Assembly: GCA_003285105.1 (NCBI GenBank)
Contig: CP030158.1
Coordinates: 1,712,501-1,776,500, forward strand
DNA: 64,000 nucleotides
DNA from: Roseithermus sacchariphilus
Lineage (GTDB): Bacteria; Bacteroidota; Rhodothermia; Rhodothermales; MEBIC09517
Direction: 5' to 3'
A program made the translations under genes and the position numbers. The notes under the pieces are model-generated. The model was given only the letters and a program-made list of their open reading frames with translations. It was not told the origin of the DNA and did no database searches. Positions 21,902 to 30,898 of this stretch are shown one piece after another; position 1 is the stretch's first letter, and every line of letters begins with the position of its first letter.

Positions 21902-23206
21902 ATGCCCCTGGTAGCCATCGTCGGCCGGCCGAACGTCGGGAAGTCCACCCTGTTCAACCGGCTCACCGAGTCGCGCACCTCCATCGTGCACGACGAACCC
22001 GGGGTGACGCGCGACCGGCTCTACGGCACGGTGCTCTGGAGCGGTCACACGTTCGACGTGGTGGACACCGGCGGCTACGTGCCCCACTCGGCCGATCGCT
22101 TCGAGGCGGCCATCCGCGAGCAGGTCGAGATCGCCCTGGACGAGGCAGACGTGATTCTGTTCGTCGTGGACGTGACGACGGGGGTGACGGACATCGACCA
22201 GGAGATGGCGGCGCTGCTGCGCAAGGCCGAGCGGCCCGTGATGGTGGTGGCGAACAAGGCGGACAACGAGCAGCGGCGATGGGAGGCGAGTGAGTTTTAC
22301 CAGCTCGGCCTGGAGCCGCTGTTCCCGGTCAGCGCCATCAACGGCTCCGGCACCGGCGACCTGCTCGACGCCGTCGTGGCCGCCCTGCCGCCGCAGCCGG
22401 CCCCGCCGGCCCCGGACGACCGCCTGCGCATCGCTATCATCGGTCGCCCGAACGTGGGCAAGTCGTCTCTGACCAACCAGCTGCTCGGCGAGGAGCGTTC
22501 CATCGTGACCGAGATCAGCGGGACCACGCGCGACGCCATCCACGCCACGGTGAAGTACCACGGCCAGGAGATCGTGCTGGTCGATACGGCCGGGCTGCGC
22601 AAGCGGCGGCGGGTCACCGAGAACGTCGAGTTCTACTCGGCGCTGCGCACCGAACGCGCCATCCGCGAGTGCGACGTGGCCGTGCTCTTGCTCGATGCCA
22701 CCCAGGGCCTGGAGCAGCAGGACATCCGCGTGCTCAAGCAGGCCGAGGCCATGAAGAAGGGGCTGTGCATCGCCGTCAACAAGTGGGATCTCGTGGAGAA
22801 AGACACGCACACGGCACGGGCCTACGAGCAACGCATCAAGGAGCGCCTCAAGACGCTCGACTACGTCCCGGTGCTGTTCATCTCCGCGTTGACCCGCCAG
22901 CGCATCCACCGGGTGCTGGACACGGCCCTGGCCATGGCCGAGGAACGCCGCAAGCGCGTGCCGACGAGTCGCCTCAACGAGGTGCTGCTGGCTGCCATCG
23001 CCCGGCATCACCCGCCGATGTACCGCAACCGCCCGGTCAAGATCAAATACGCCGCCCAGATCAGGACGGCGCCGCCGGTCTTTGCCTTCTTCACCAACCA
23101 GCCGCGCGGCATCCGCGAGCCCTACCAGCGGTTCCTGGAGAACCAGATCCGCAGGCATTTCGGCTTCGAGGGCGTGCCGCTGACGCTGGTGTTCAAGGCG
23201 AAGTAG
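21902..23206 (+). CDS. der: Ribosome biogenesis GTPase Der (EngA)
   Basis: 434 residues with two tandem GTPase domains: G1 GRPNVGKSTLFN, DTGG and NKAD in the first, GRPNVGKSSLTN, DTAGL and NKWD in the second. A C-terminal KH-like domain follows (residues about 350-434). Der acts in late maturation of the 50S subunit. Length and motifs are normal. Confidence 0.97.
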   Translation: MPLVAIVGRPNVGKSTLFNRLTESRTSIVHDEPGVTRDRLYGTVLWSGHTFDVVDTGGYVPHSADRFEAAIREQVEIALDEADVILFVVDVTTGVTDIDQEMAALLRKAERPVMVVANKADNEQRRWEASEFYQLGLEPLFPVSAINGSGTGDLLDAVVAALPPQPAPPAPDDRLRIAIIGRPNVGKSSLTNQLLGEERSIVTEISGTTRDAIHATVKYHGQEIVLVDTAGLRKRRRVTENVEFYSALRTERAIRECDVAVLLLDATQGLEQQDIRVLKQAEAMKKGLCIAVNKWDLVEKDTHTARAYEQRIKERLKTLDYVPVLFISALTRQRIHRVLDTALAMAEERRKRVPTSRLNEVLLAAIARHHPPMYRNRPVKIKYAAQIRTAPPVFAFFTNQPRGIREPYQRFLENQIRRHFGFEGVPLTLVFKAK

Positions 23207-23207
23207 C

Positions 23208-23285
23208 GGCTGGCTGCTGGCTACGAGCTTCTGGCTACGGGCTGCTGGCTACGGGCTGATCGCTGAAAGCTGATTGCTGATGGCC
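23208..23285. repeat. Intergenic tandem/inverted repeat, CTGGCTACGG and GCTGA units
   Basis: Starts right after the der stop with four GCTGGCT/CTGGCTACG(G/A)G units and ends with GCTGATCGCTGAAAGCTGATTGCTGA. It is related to the elements at 17934 and 24736 through the GCTGA units. The rest of 23286-23445 shows no gene. Confidence 0.5.
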
Positions 23286-23445
23286 GACCGCCCACGGCCA
23301 TCCAGCGGCACACCTTGAAAATCCGGTAGCTTCGTAGAACCTGGTTCGGAGCGGCGGGTAAGCACGGCTGCGCCGTCGTATATTACACGTTCCGTGCTTC
23401 GGTGCGGCCTCCCGCTGTCCGTCTCATCGCGATCCGTCCACGACC

Positions 23446-24162
<717 letters not shown>

Positions 24163-24166
24163 CGCC

Positions 24167-24685
24167 ATGCCGGACGACGCCACCCTGCGCGAGGCCCTCG
24201 TCGACCAGCTCGCGTACCTGATCGACGAGATCGAGATGCTGCGCGGGCGCATCGGTCGGGTACCGGCCTCCATCCTGGAAGCCCGCCCCCTGCCGGGCGA
24301 TCTGTCGGCCAAAGAACTCCTCGGCCTGATCGCCACGCGGGACGCCGAGGTGCGGTTGCCGCTGGTGCGCCGGATGATGGACGAGGCGGCGCCGTCCGTC
24401 GCGCCGTCCGACGACCGGGCGCTGGTGGAGGGAGCCGGGTGGAACGACCGGCCCATCGAGGCCATCCTCACGCAACTTCAGGCAGCTCGCCGGGCGCTCG
24501 TCGAGGCGGTGCAGGCCCTGCCCGCCGCCTCCTGGACGCGCACGGTGCGGTTCGGCGAGGCGTCCCGGTCCGTGTACGAACTGCTCCATGCCGCCATCCA
24601 GCAGGATGCCGATGACCTCCGCACCCTCGGCTATCGCCTCTACGAGAGCAACCTGAGCGGTCGGCCGCAGGGGCTGCCGAAGTGA
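24167..24685 (+). CDS. DinB-like (DUF664/DfsB) family protein
   Basis: 172 residues forming a predicted four-helix bundle. The pattern (LVDQLAYLIDEIEMLRGRI, LSAKELLGLIATRDAEVRLP, SVYELLHAAIQQDADDLRTLG) fits the DinB/YfiT metal-dependent hydrolase superfamily. The usual three-His metal site is not complete by eye (one His in ELLHAAI), so activity is doubtful. It begins 4 bp after nuoI, suggesting co-transcription. Confidence 0.6.
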   Translation: MPDDATLREALVDQLAYLIDEIEMLRGRIGRVPASILEARPLPGDLSAKELLGLIATRDAEVRLPLVRRMMDEAAPSVAPSDDRALVEGAGWNDRPIEAILTQLQAARRALVEAVQALPAASWTRTVRFGEASRSVYELLHAAIQQDADDLRTLGYRLYESNLSGRPQGLPK

Positions 24686-24735
24686 GCACCATCCTCCCGA
24701 TCCGGCGAATCCCGTGGCGAGTCGCAGGAGGGAGA

Positions 24736-24858
24736 TAGCTTTCAGCTTTCAGCTTTCAGCGTTCTGGCTTGACACGATGGTGCTTGCTTGACACGATGGT
24801 GCTTGCCGGGCAGCCACCCGCTGAAAAGCTGACCGCTGGAGGCTGACCGCTGACGGCC
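24736..24858. repeat. Intergenic inverted-repeat element, TCAGC/GCTGA family, copy 3
   Basis: The left arm holds three CTTTCAG units, the core GCTTGACACGATGGTGC occurs twice in tandem, and the right arm holds four GCTGA units. The core matches copy 1 (17934-18022), where it occurs once. It lies in the 342-bp gap between the DinB-like gene and holA; the remainder of the gap shows no gene. Confidence 0.6.
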
Positions 24859-25027
24859 ACACAGGGGGACGTCCCCGCAGGGGGAAGGGGCAGACCCGCT
24901 CGTATTGCCGCCATGGCCCCGGTCGGGAGCCTGCCAGGAAGCGAACGGGACGAAACGTAGCGGCTCCGTTGCGTATGGCGTACCATCAACCATTCCTTCC
25001 GTCTCCTCCGGAAACGACATCCGTTCG

Positions 25028-26065
25028 ATGGCCAAGACAGGACCTACCTTCGAGCAGTTCGAGACGGCCTTCCGGCATCGCAACTTCAAGCCGCTCTATT
25101 TTTTTTACGGCGACGAAGGGTTCCTGATGGATGAACTCCAGCAGCTGCTCATCGAGCAGGCGCTGGCGCCGCACGAGCGCGACTTCAACCTGGACCTCGT
25201 CTACGGGGCCGAGGCCGAGGCCTCGCAGGTGCTCGCCCTGTGTGCCGGCTACCCCCTCATGGCCGAGCGCCGCGTCGTCATCGTGCGCGACTTCGACAAG
25301 CTCCGGCAGAACCGCCTCTTCACCCACTACGCCGAGCGCCCGAACCCGTCGGCCGTGGTGTTGCTCGTCTGTAACGGCAAGCCCAATCTGTCGACCCATC
25401 CGTACCGGGCGCTGAAAGCCCGGGCCGTCTGGGCCGAGTTCAAACCGTTGTACGACAACCAGATGCCGGGATGGATCCAGCAGCGGGTGCAGCGCCTGGG
25501 CTACCGCATCGAGCCGGCGGCCGTGCAGATGCTGGCCGACTACGTGGGCACCGACCTGCGCACCGCCGTGGCCGAGATCGACAAGCTCATCACGTACGTC
25601 GGGGACCGCACCCGGATCACGGGCGAGGACGTCGTCCACGCCAGTGGACAGACGCGCGAGTTCAACGTCTTCGAGCTCCAGCGGGCCATCGGCGAGGGGC
25701 GCTATGCCGATGCCCTGCGCATCACGGAACGATTGTTGCAACAGGCGTCCAATACACGGGGAGAGGCGCTCATGATCGTTTCGGTGCTGACCGGTTACTT
25801 CACCCGGCTGTGGAAACTGACGGCCTGTCAGGCCCGCCGGATGTCCGAGCGGGACATGGCCCGGCACGTCGGGATTTCCCCCTATTTTATCAACGAGTAT
25901 TTGGTTAGTTTGAAACGCTTCCGTCCGGGCGCCCTGGAGCGCGCGTTTGCGGCGCTGCTGGCCGCAGACTTCGAGCTCAAGGGCGGGGCCAGCCGCGACG
26001 AACGGCTGGTGCTCCTGCTGATGCTCCGGAAGATCATGGCCGATCCCGTTCCGGCCTTCGCCTAG
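25028..26065 (+). CDS. holA: DNA polymerase III delta subunit (clamp loader)
   Basis: 345 residues from ATG 25028. KPLYFFYGDEGFLMDELQQLLIEQAL, LDLVYGAEAEASQVLALCAGYPLMAERRVVIVRDF, GTDLRTAVAEIDKL and SQ-like NVFELQRAIGEGRYADALRI match HolA. The delta subunit opens the beta clamp within the clamp-loader complex. Full length. Confidence 0.92.
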   Translation: MAKTGPTFEQFETAFRHRNFKPLYFFYGDEGFLMDELQQLLIEQALAPHERDFNLDLVYGAEAEASQVLALCAGYPLMAERRVVIVRDFDKLRQNRLFTHYAERPNPSAVVLLVCNGKPNLSTHPYRALKARAVWAEFKPLYDNQMPGWIQQRVQRLGYRIEPAAVQMLADYVGTDLRTAVAEIDKLITYVGDRTRITGEDVVHASGQTREFNVFELQRAIGEGRYADALRITERLLQQASNTRGEALMIVSVLTGYFTRLWKLTACQARRMSERDMARHVGISPYFINEYLVSLKRFRPGALERAFAALLAADFELKGGASRDERLVLLLMLRKIMADPVPAFA

Positions 26066-26117
26066 GTGCCAGCTCGGCCGGCGCGCACCAGGCGGTTCAC
26101 CTACCGACGAGACCCCT

Positions 26118-26792
26118 ATGCCACACACCCGACGGGTACAGACGCTGCAGCGACGCACGGTGGCGCAGCGTGCTGCCAACCCTGCCCACCGGCACCACGA
26201 GGCGCTCAGCGAGATGGGCGACGAAGACCTCATGCAGCAGTTCCAGATGGGAACCGTGGAGGCCTTCGACATCCTCGTGAGCCGCTATAAAGACCCGCTC
26301 ACCAACTACATCTACCGCTTCCTGGGCGACATGAAGGAGTGCGAGGACCTGCTGCAGGAGACGTTCCTGCGGGTCTATCGCAACCGCCACTCCTACCGCC
26401 GCATCGCCAAGTTCTCGACCTGGCTCTACACCATCGCCGGCAACCTGGCGCGCTCGGAATACCGCAAGCGCAAGCGCCGCCGGCTCTACTCGATCCAGTC
26501 GGTCAACCGCGACGATGAAGAGTACGAGGTCGAAATCCCGGACGAGACATTCGCGCCGGACACCCACACCGAGAGCACCTTCCAGGACCACTACATCCAG
26601 GAGGCGCTCAAGCAGATCCCGGAGGAGTTCCGCGAGGTGGTGGTGCTGCGGGACGTGCAGCAACTGGCCTACGAGGAGATCGCCGAGATCACCGGCCTGC
26701 CGATGGGCACGGTGAAGAGCCGCATCAACCGGGGCCGGACGAAGCTCCAGTCGTTGCTGAAGGACGTCTACACGCCCGGGCAGGAGTCCTAG
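26118..26792 (+). CDS. ECF-type RNA polymerase sigma factor
   Basis: 224 residues. Region 2 is at about 35-105 (DILVSRYKDPLTNYIYRFLGD, CEDLLQETFLRVYRNRHSY, FSTWLYTIAGNLARSEYRKRKRR) and region 4 at about 155-215 (ALKQIPEEFREVVVLRDVQQLAYEEIAEITGLPMGTVKSRINRGR). The 30-residue N-terminal extension is longer than usual. It is followed, after a strong hairpin, by a gene with anti-sigma features. Confidence 0.93.
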   Translation: MPHTRRVQTLQRRTVAQRAANPAHRHHEALSEMGDEDLMQQFQMGTVEAFDILVSRYKDPLTNYIYRFLGDMKECEDLLQETFLRVYRNRHSYRRIAKFSTWLYTIAGNLARSEYRKRKRRRLYSIQSVNRDDEEYEVEIPDETFAPDTHTESTFQDHYIQEALKQIPEEFREVVVLRDVQQLAYEEIAEITGLPMGTVKSRINRGRTKLQSLLKDVYTPGQES

Positions 26793-26814
26793 CCGCCTCG
26801 GGCACGTCATCCGG

Positions 26815-26849
26815 CAGGGCCGGCTCTCCATCCCGGGGAGCCGGCCCTG
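26815..26849 (+). terminator. Strong hairpin between the sigma and anti-sigma genes
   Basis: Perfect 12-bp stem CAGGGCCGGCTC / GAGCCGGCCCTG, with an 11-nt loop and no U-run after it. It may be an attenuator or RNA-stability element that lowers expression of the downstream gene rather than a full terminator. Confidence 0.5.
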
Positions 26850-26937
26850 TGCGTTCCGGGCCGGGGTGGGAACCTCTCTGCGGGCGCGGGCGTGGTCTCC
26901 CTCAGCCGGAAGGGCCCGAAGTAACCACCTACAGGCT

Positions 26938-27561
26938 ATGGCAGAAGGATACTACGACGCGGAGGAGGACGGCGGCCCCTATCCCTGGCTGCACGAGTTC
27001 CTGTGTGAATACGTCGACGGCACGATGGACCCGGGGCTGAGGGCCGCGTTCGAGGAGTACGTGCGGGCCAACCCGGACCTCGCCCGGCACATCGAATGCC
27101 TGTGTCAGGCGCGCCAGCTGCTGTGCCAGCACGGCTGCCGCCTCCACGCCCCGCGGGACGTCCGCGATCGCCTGCAACGACGCCTGGCCGGCGAAGTCGT
27201 CCGCACCCGGCCGCCGCTGCCCCCCCCGCTCGTGCAACGGCTCGGCGCGGTGGCCACCGTGACCTCGGTGATGGCCGTCGTCCTGATCCTGGGGATGCTG
27301 GGCGGAGCGTTTCTGGTGCCCGACGGCCTCGAAACGGAGCTGCGCGTCGCGTCGGCGGTGCAACGGATCGAGCGGCGCGTGCTGCCGCTGCCCGTCGTGA
27401 TGGACTATGCCACGACCCGGGTGGACCTGCCGGCCTCGCCCTACTACCATCCCCACCTGTCCTACCTGCACGGGGCGGAACCGCCGTCCTGGCGCACGGC
27501 CGATGCCCTGGCGGACACGCTGGCGTATGGGGATGTGTTGAAGATGAACGCCGCACCTTGA
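26938..27561 (+). CDS. Membrane-bound anti-sigma factor-like protein
   Basis: 207 residues. The N-terminal region WLHEFLCEYVDGTMDPGLRAAFEEYVRANPDLARHIECLCQARQLL resembles the anti-sigma zinc-finger domain, but the usual HxxxCxxC reads HIECLC, so the zinc site looks degenerate. A single membrane helix (VATVTSVMAVVLILGMLGGAFLV, residues about 103-125) leads to a periplasmic tail of about 80 residues. Position after the ECF gene suggests it holds that factor at the membrane. Confidence 0.75.
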   Translation: MAEGYYDAEEDGGPYPWLHEFLCEYVDGTMDPGLRAAFEEYVRANPDLARHIECLCQARQLLCQHGCRLHAPRDVRDRLQRRLAGEVVRTRPPLPPPLVQRLGAVATVTSVMAVVLILGMLGGAFLVPDGLETELRVASAVQRIERRVLPLPVVMDYATTRVDLPASPYYHPHLSYLHGAEPPSWRTADALADTLAYGDVLKMNAAP

Positions 27562-27607
27562 CTTTTGGGAGGACCTCGCCGTATCGTAGGCACCCTTTCC
27601 AGCAAAC

Positions 27608-27681
27608 GGGTCCTTAGCTCAGCGGTTTAGAGCGCTCGCCTCACACGCGAGAGGTCACTGGTTCAAATCCAGTAGGACCCA
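27608..27681 (+). tRNA. tRNA-Val (anticodon CAC)
   Basis: 74 nt. The acceptor stem is GGGTCCT/AGGACCC, the D-arm GCTC..GAGC, the anticodon arm CTCGC-CTCACAC-GCGAG with anticodon CAC, and the T-arm ACTGG-TTCAAAT-CCAGT. The discriminator is A, and CCA is not encoded (the sequence reads ACCC). It reads GUG valine codons, abundant in this high-GC genome. Confidence 0.97.
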
Positions 27682-27688
27682 CCCGACG

Positions 27689-27722
27689 AGCCCGCACGAT
27701 CGCCGATCTGCGGGCTTTTTTT
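27689..27722 (+). terminator. Terminator of tRNA-Val
   Basis: Perfect 8-bp stem AGCCCGCA/TGCGGGCT with a 12-nt loop, followed directly by T-run 27717-27722. Confidence 0.93.
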
Positions 27723-27934
27723 GGTGCACTCCCGGCTGCCCGGGGGCGCTGCGCCGGCCGCCGGTCCGGCCGCCGGTCCGGCCGGCCGACGGGGTTAAGC
27801 CGTTCCCGCGCCGGCCGATGGTCCGGGAAAGGCGCCCGGCCGAACTCGCTTCCCTGGCACGGGTACGAAAACGTCCCGTTGCTGCATTCATCCTTCACGA
27901 GTCAACCCGGCAGCCGCGTGTTGCCGTTCCATCC

Positions 27935-28714
27935 ATGCTCGCTTCCGACCGGGCTGTGTATGCCACGCAGCCCAAGCCACTCCGCACCCAGATCACCGGC
28001 CTGATCGAGGCGGCCCGGCCCGAATCCATCGAAGGGGACGTGCTCGCGGTGATCGTCCCGGACTCGAACCTCCTCAGCGGCGGCCACGTGGCCGCGGAGG
28101 TGTTCGGCACCCTGCAGGGCCGTGCCTACGACACGGTGATCCTCGTCGCCCCCAGCCACACCGGGCCGTTTCGACGCATGAATATCTGCAGCGTCGACGC
28201 GTATTACACGCCGCTGGGCGACCTGGCCATCAACGATGCCGTCCGGAATGAACTGTGCGACGAGGATGACGACATCTTCCTGGACGACACCGGCCACTTC
28301 CACGTCGAAGGCATCGACGTGCAACTGCCGTTCCTGCAGACGGTCCTGACGAAGCCGTTCGACATCGTGCCCATCGTGATGGGAGAGGAGACCCCGGACT
28401 TCTGCCGCGAGCTGGGCCGGGCCGTCGGCGAGGTGATGTACAACCGTCGGACGCTGGTCGTGGCCTCGGCGGACCTGCTCGAGGCCGATGCCGAGGGCTT
28501 GAATCTGTTCAGGACGTACCTCGAGAGCATGGACGTGGAGCGGCTGATGGGGCTGCTCAACAGCGAGCGGGTGCGCATGGAAGGCCGGGGCGCGGTGCTG
28601 GTGGCGCTGATCGCGGCGATGCATCGCCGGGCCAACCGGGCGCGGGTGCTGCATCTGGAGCCGCCTGCGGAAGGGCGTGTCGGCTTTGCCGGGGCGGTGA
28701 TCTGGCGCGGGTGA
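27935..28714 (+). CDS. MEMO1 family / AmmeMemoRadiSam system protein B
   Basis: 259 residues from ATG 27935. AVIVPDSNLLSGGHVAAEVFGTL, DTVILVAPSHTGPFRRMNIC, YYTPLGDLAINDAV, VEGIDVQLPFLQTVL, VPIVMGEETPDFCRELG and a late VVASADLLE block match MEMO1, a fold related to non-haem iron dioxygenases. Usual partners (AMMECR1-domain protein A and a radical-SAM protein) are not adjacent. Several canonical metal-site residues appear altered (the usual PHAGY region reads PDSNL), so catalytic activity is uncertain. Confidence 0.8.
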   Translation: MLASDRAVYATQPKPLRTQITGLIEAARPESIEGDVLAVIVPDSNLLSGGHVAAEVFGTLQGRAYDTVILVAPSHTGPFRRMNICSVDAYYTPLGDLAINDAVRNELCDEDDDIFLDDTGHFHVEGIDVQLPFLQTVLTKPFDIVPIVMGEETPDFCRELGRAVGEVMYNRRTLVVASADLLEADAEGLNLFRTYLESMDVERLMGLLNSERVRMEGRGAVLVALIAAMHRRANRARVLHLEPPAEGRVGFAGAVIWRG

Positions 28715-28851
28715 GGCCGGGGGCGGAGGCCCGGGGCGGGGGTTGCTCCCGTCGGGCGATGCGGCTACCTTAGAGCGCGGCGCAGCGTGTCCGGCTTCTC
28801 GGGCCGGTACGACGTGCCGGCCCCGGTCGCTCCGTCCGTTTTCGTGCCGCC

Positions 28852-29784
28852 ATGTCCGTTCCCGTCCTGCACGACGCCCGCAGGCCCCCGGTCGCCCTCG
28901 TCGGAGCCGGGCGGCTCGGGTCGGCGCTGGCCCGGCGGCTGCATGCCGCCGGCTACCCGGTGGCGGCCGTGGCGAGCCGCACCGAGGCGGCGGCCCGCGC
29001 GCTGGCGGCCCTCCTGCCGGGAGCCGAGGTGCTCCGGCCCGGCGCCGCGCTGCCGGAGGCCGTCCGGCTGGTGTTCTGCTGCGTGCCGGATGAGGCGTTG
29101 CCCTCCGTGGCCCGGCACCTGGCCTCCCTCGAACACCCCTGGGCCGCAACGGTGGTGGCCCACACCAGCGGCGCCCTCACGGCCGGCGTGCTGGCGCCGC
29201 TGGTGGAGCGGGGCGCCGCGGCGATGAGCTTCCACCCGGTGCAGGCATTCCCGCCCTCGGCCGACCCGTCCGTCTTCGAGGGCATCGTCATCGGGCTGGA
29301 AGGAGCGGCCCGGGCCGTGGCCCTCGGGCGCGAAGTGGCCCGGGACCTCGGCGCCCGCCCCGTCGAACTCGCCGCCACCGACAAGGCCCGCTACCATCTC
29401 GCCGCGTCGGTGGCCTCCAACTTCTTCGTCACGCTGATGGCCCTGGCCGGCGAAGTGCTCGGCAGCATCGGGCTGAGCCGCTCGGAGAGCGCGGCCCTGT
29501 TGCGGCCGCTGGTCGAAGGCACCTGGCACAACCTGCGCGAAGGCCTGCCCGAGGACGTGCTGACCGGCCCCATCGTCCGGGGAGATGCCGCCACCATCGA
29601 GCGGCACGTCCAGGCCCTGGCCGAGCATCTGCCGCATCTGCTGCCGGTCTATGCCGCCCTGGCCACCGAGACCGTCCGCGTGGCCGTGCGAGGGGCGCAC
29701 CTGCCCCCGGACGAGGCCCGCCGCCTGCTCGACACGCTGCACGCCGCCGTCGACCCACCCCCGGATGCCCTGTTCGACGGATGA
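28852..29784 (+). CDS. Rossmann-like and DUF2520 domain-containing protein
   Basis: 310 residues. The N-terminal Rossmann motif VALVGAGRLGSALARRLHAAG is followed by the DUF2520 domain (VAHTSGALTAGVLAPL, SFHPVQAFPP, KARYHLAASVASNFFVTL, GTWHNLREGLPEDVLTGPIVRGD). The family is related to ProC and 6-phosphogluconate dehydrogenase-like reductases. The reaction is unknown. Confidence 0.87.
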   Translation: MSVPVLHDARRPPVALVGAGRLGSALARRLHAAGYPVAAVASRTEAAARALAALLPGAEVLRPGAALPEAVRLVFCCVPDEALPSVARHLASLEHPWAATVVAHTSGALTAGVLAPLVERGAAAMSFHPVQAFPPSADPSVFEGIVIGLEGAARAVALGREVARDLGARPVELAATDKARYHLAASVASNFFVTLMALAGEVLGSIGLSRSESAALLRPLVEGTWHNLREGLPEDVLTGPIVRGDAATIERHVQALAEHLPHLLPVYAALATETVRVAVRGAHLPPDEARRLLDTLHAAVDPPPDALFDG

Positions 29785-29877
29785 GCCGCCGTCGACCCGC
29801 GCCCCGAAAAACGGAACCTGCCTCCAGAAAACGGGTTGAGGCGCCGCGACACGTATGTGGAACCATGCAGGACGTAT

Positions 29878-30483
29878 ATGGTCGATCTCGACCGTTTACA
29901 TACGAGGTGGCGTGCCCGCCGGCGCGGGCTGAAGCCCTCTCGACCCCATGACCATCAAGACGCCGAGGCGTCTTTTTCTTTGGCACCGTCCCCGTCCCCC
30001 TTGCCCGAGGCGTCGCGCGACTATGCCGGGCGGATCCGGGCGCTGGCCCGGGAGGCCCCCCTCGGCAACCTGGCCGCGCAGTCCGTGATCGTGGCGGCGC
30101 TCAAGACGCTGGAGCACAGCCTCCGGCAGGAGCGTCAGGTGGCGCAGGCCGCCATCTCGATGGCGCAGCAGACGCGGTTGTGCCAGATGACCCGCGAGCT
30201 GGAAGACGCCATCGCCGCGCTGCGGGCGTTGCTGACCGAGCAGGGAGCGGCCATGCTCCAGCTGCCGGCCTCCCCCGAGACGCCGTCCGACGCGACCGAC
30301 TCCTGGTGGTTCGCGCTCACCGGGGCCATACAGGAGCTGGAGAAAGGCGCCCGGCGTCTGGCTTCCATGGCCTCCGGGCAGCCCCGGGGCGGCCCTGTAC
30401 GGCGCCTGAGCGGCATCGTGGCCCGGCTGCTGCACAGCCACCACAACCAGCTGCTGCGCGAAGCCGAGCAGTGGATGACCTGA
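29878..30483 (+). CDS. Hypothetical helical protein
   Basis: 201 residues from ATG 29878; an in-frame ATG at 29836 is possible. After a basic N terminus (RWRARRRGLKPSRPHDHQD) and a Ser/Pro linker it is almost all helix (AAQSVIVAALKTLEHSLRQERQVAQAAISMAQQ, LTGAIQELEKGARRLASMASG). No family is recognised. The gene opens a possible four-gene run with the next genes (26-bp gap, then a 4-bp overlap). Confidence 0.55.
   Translation: MVDLDRLHTRWRARRRGLKPSRPHDHQDAEASFSLAPSPSPLPEASRDYAGRIRALAREAPLGNLAAQSVIVAALKTLEHSLRQERQVAQAAISMAQQTRLCQMTRELEDAIAALRALLTEQGAAMLQLPASPETPSDATDSWWFALTGAIQELEKGARRLASMASGQPRGGPVRRLSGIVARLLHSHHNQLLREAEQWMT
29880..29893. promoter_or_regulatory. Palindrome at the start of the hypothetical gene
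   Basis: Perfect inverted repeat GGTCGA-TC-TCGACC, flanked by CGTATAT on the left and ACATACG on the right; a further ACGTATGTGG lies 21 bp upstream of the left flank. If translation starts at 29878 the palindrome covers the first codons. If it starts downstream, this may be an operator. Confidence 0.3.
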
Positions 30484-30508
30484 CCCGCCCTGCCGGGACC
30501 CGAGCCCG

Positions 30509-30898
30509 ATGCCCGACGATCTCATACACCGCTATCTGCAGACCGACGACGCGGAGCTGGACGCCCACTGGCAGCGGCTCCAGGGCTGGCTGCAGCAGCG
30601 GCTCGGCCGCAAGCGCCCGGGCATCGAGGCCATCCTGTTCCTGATCGGCATCCAGGAGCGCGGGCACGGCTATGAGCCCGACCTCGCCCGGGAGGCCAAG
30701 CAGGATCTCATCATGGAGGGCACGTACCACGCCTTCGCCGCCCTCGACGTCTACCGGCGCGTGGGGATGGAGGCGAACGGCGCCTGGATCTGGGAGCGGA
30801 TGCTCACCCTGCCCAAGCTGTCCGTCGAGGAGCAGGAGAAGCTGCTGCGCCTCGCCATCGTCCGTTATTTCGAGCCCATCCTGGAGGCATCCCCATGA
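30509..30898 (+). CDS. Conserved-looking hypothetical cytoplasmic protein
   Basis: 129 residues, helical, with LGRKRPGIEAILFLIGIQERGHGYEPDLAREAKQDLIMEGTYHAFAALDVYRR in the centre. No known domain. Its stop overlaps the start of the cyclophilin gene (ATGA at 30895-30898), which shows translational coupling and supports it as a real gene. Confidence 0.65.
   Translation: MPDDLIHRYLQTDDAELDAHWQRLQGWLQQRLGRKRPGIEAILFLIGIQERGHGYEPDLAREAKQDLIMEGTYHAFAALDVYRRVGMEANGAWIWERMLTLPKLSVEEQEKLLRLAIVRYFEPILEASP

Noticed and set aside
20669-23158. 829-codon minus-strand open frame opposite EcsC and der
   Set aside because: Antisense of two well-supported genes; composition is that of a shadow frame.
27641-27898. 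Minus-strand open frame across tRNA-Val ending in GPTGFEPVTSRV
   Set aside because: This is the well-known false translation of tRNA antisense sequence.
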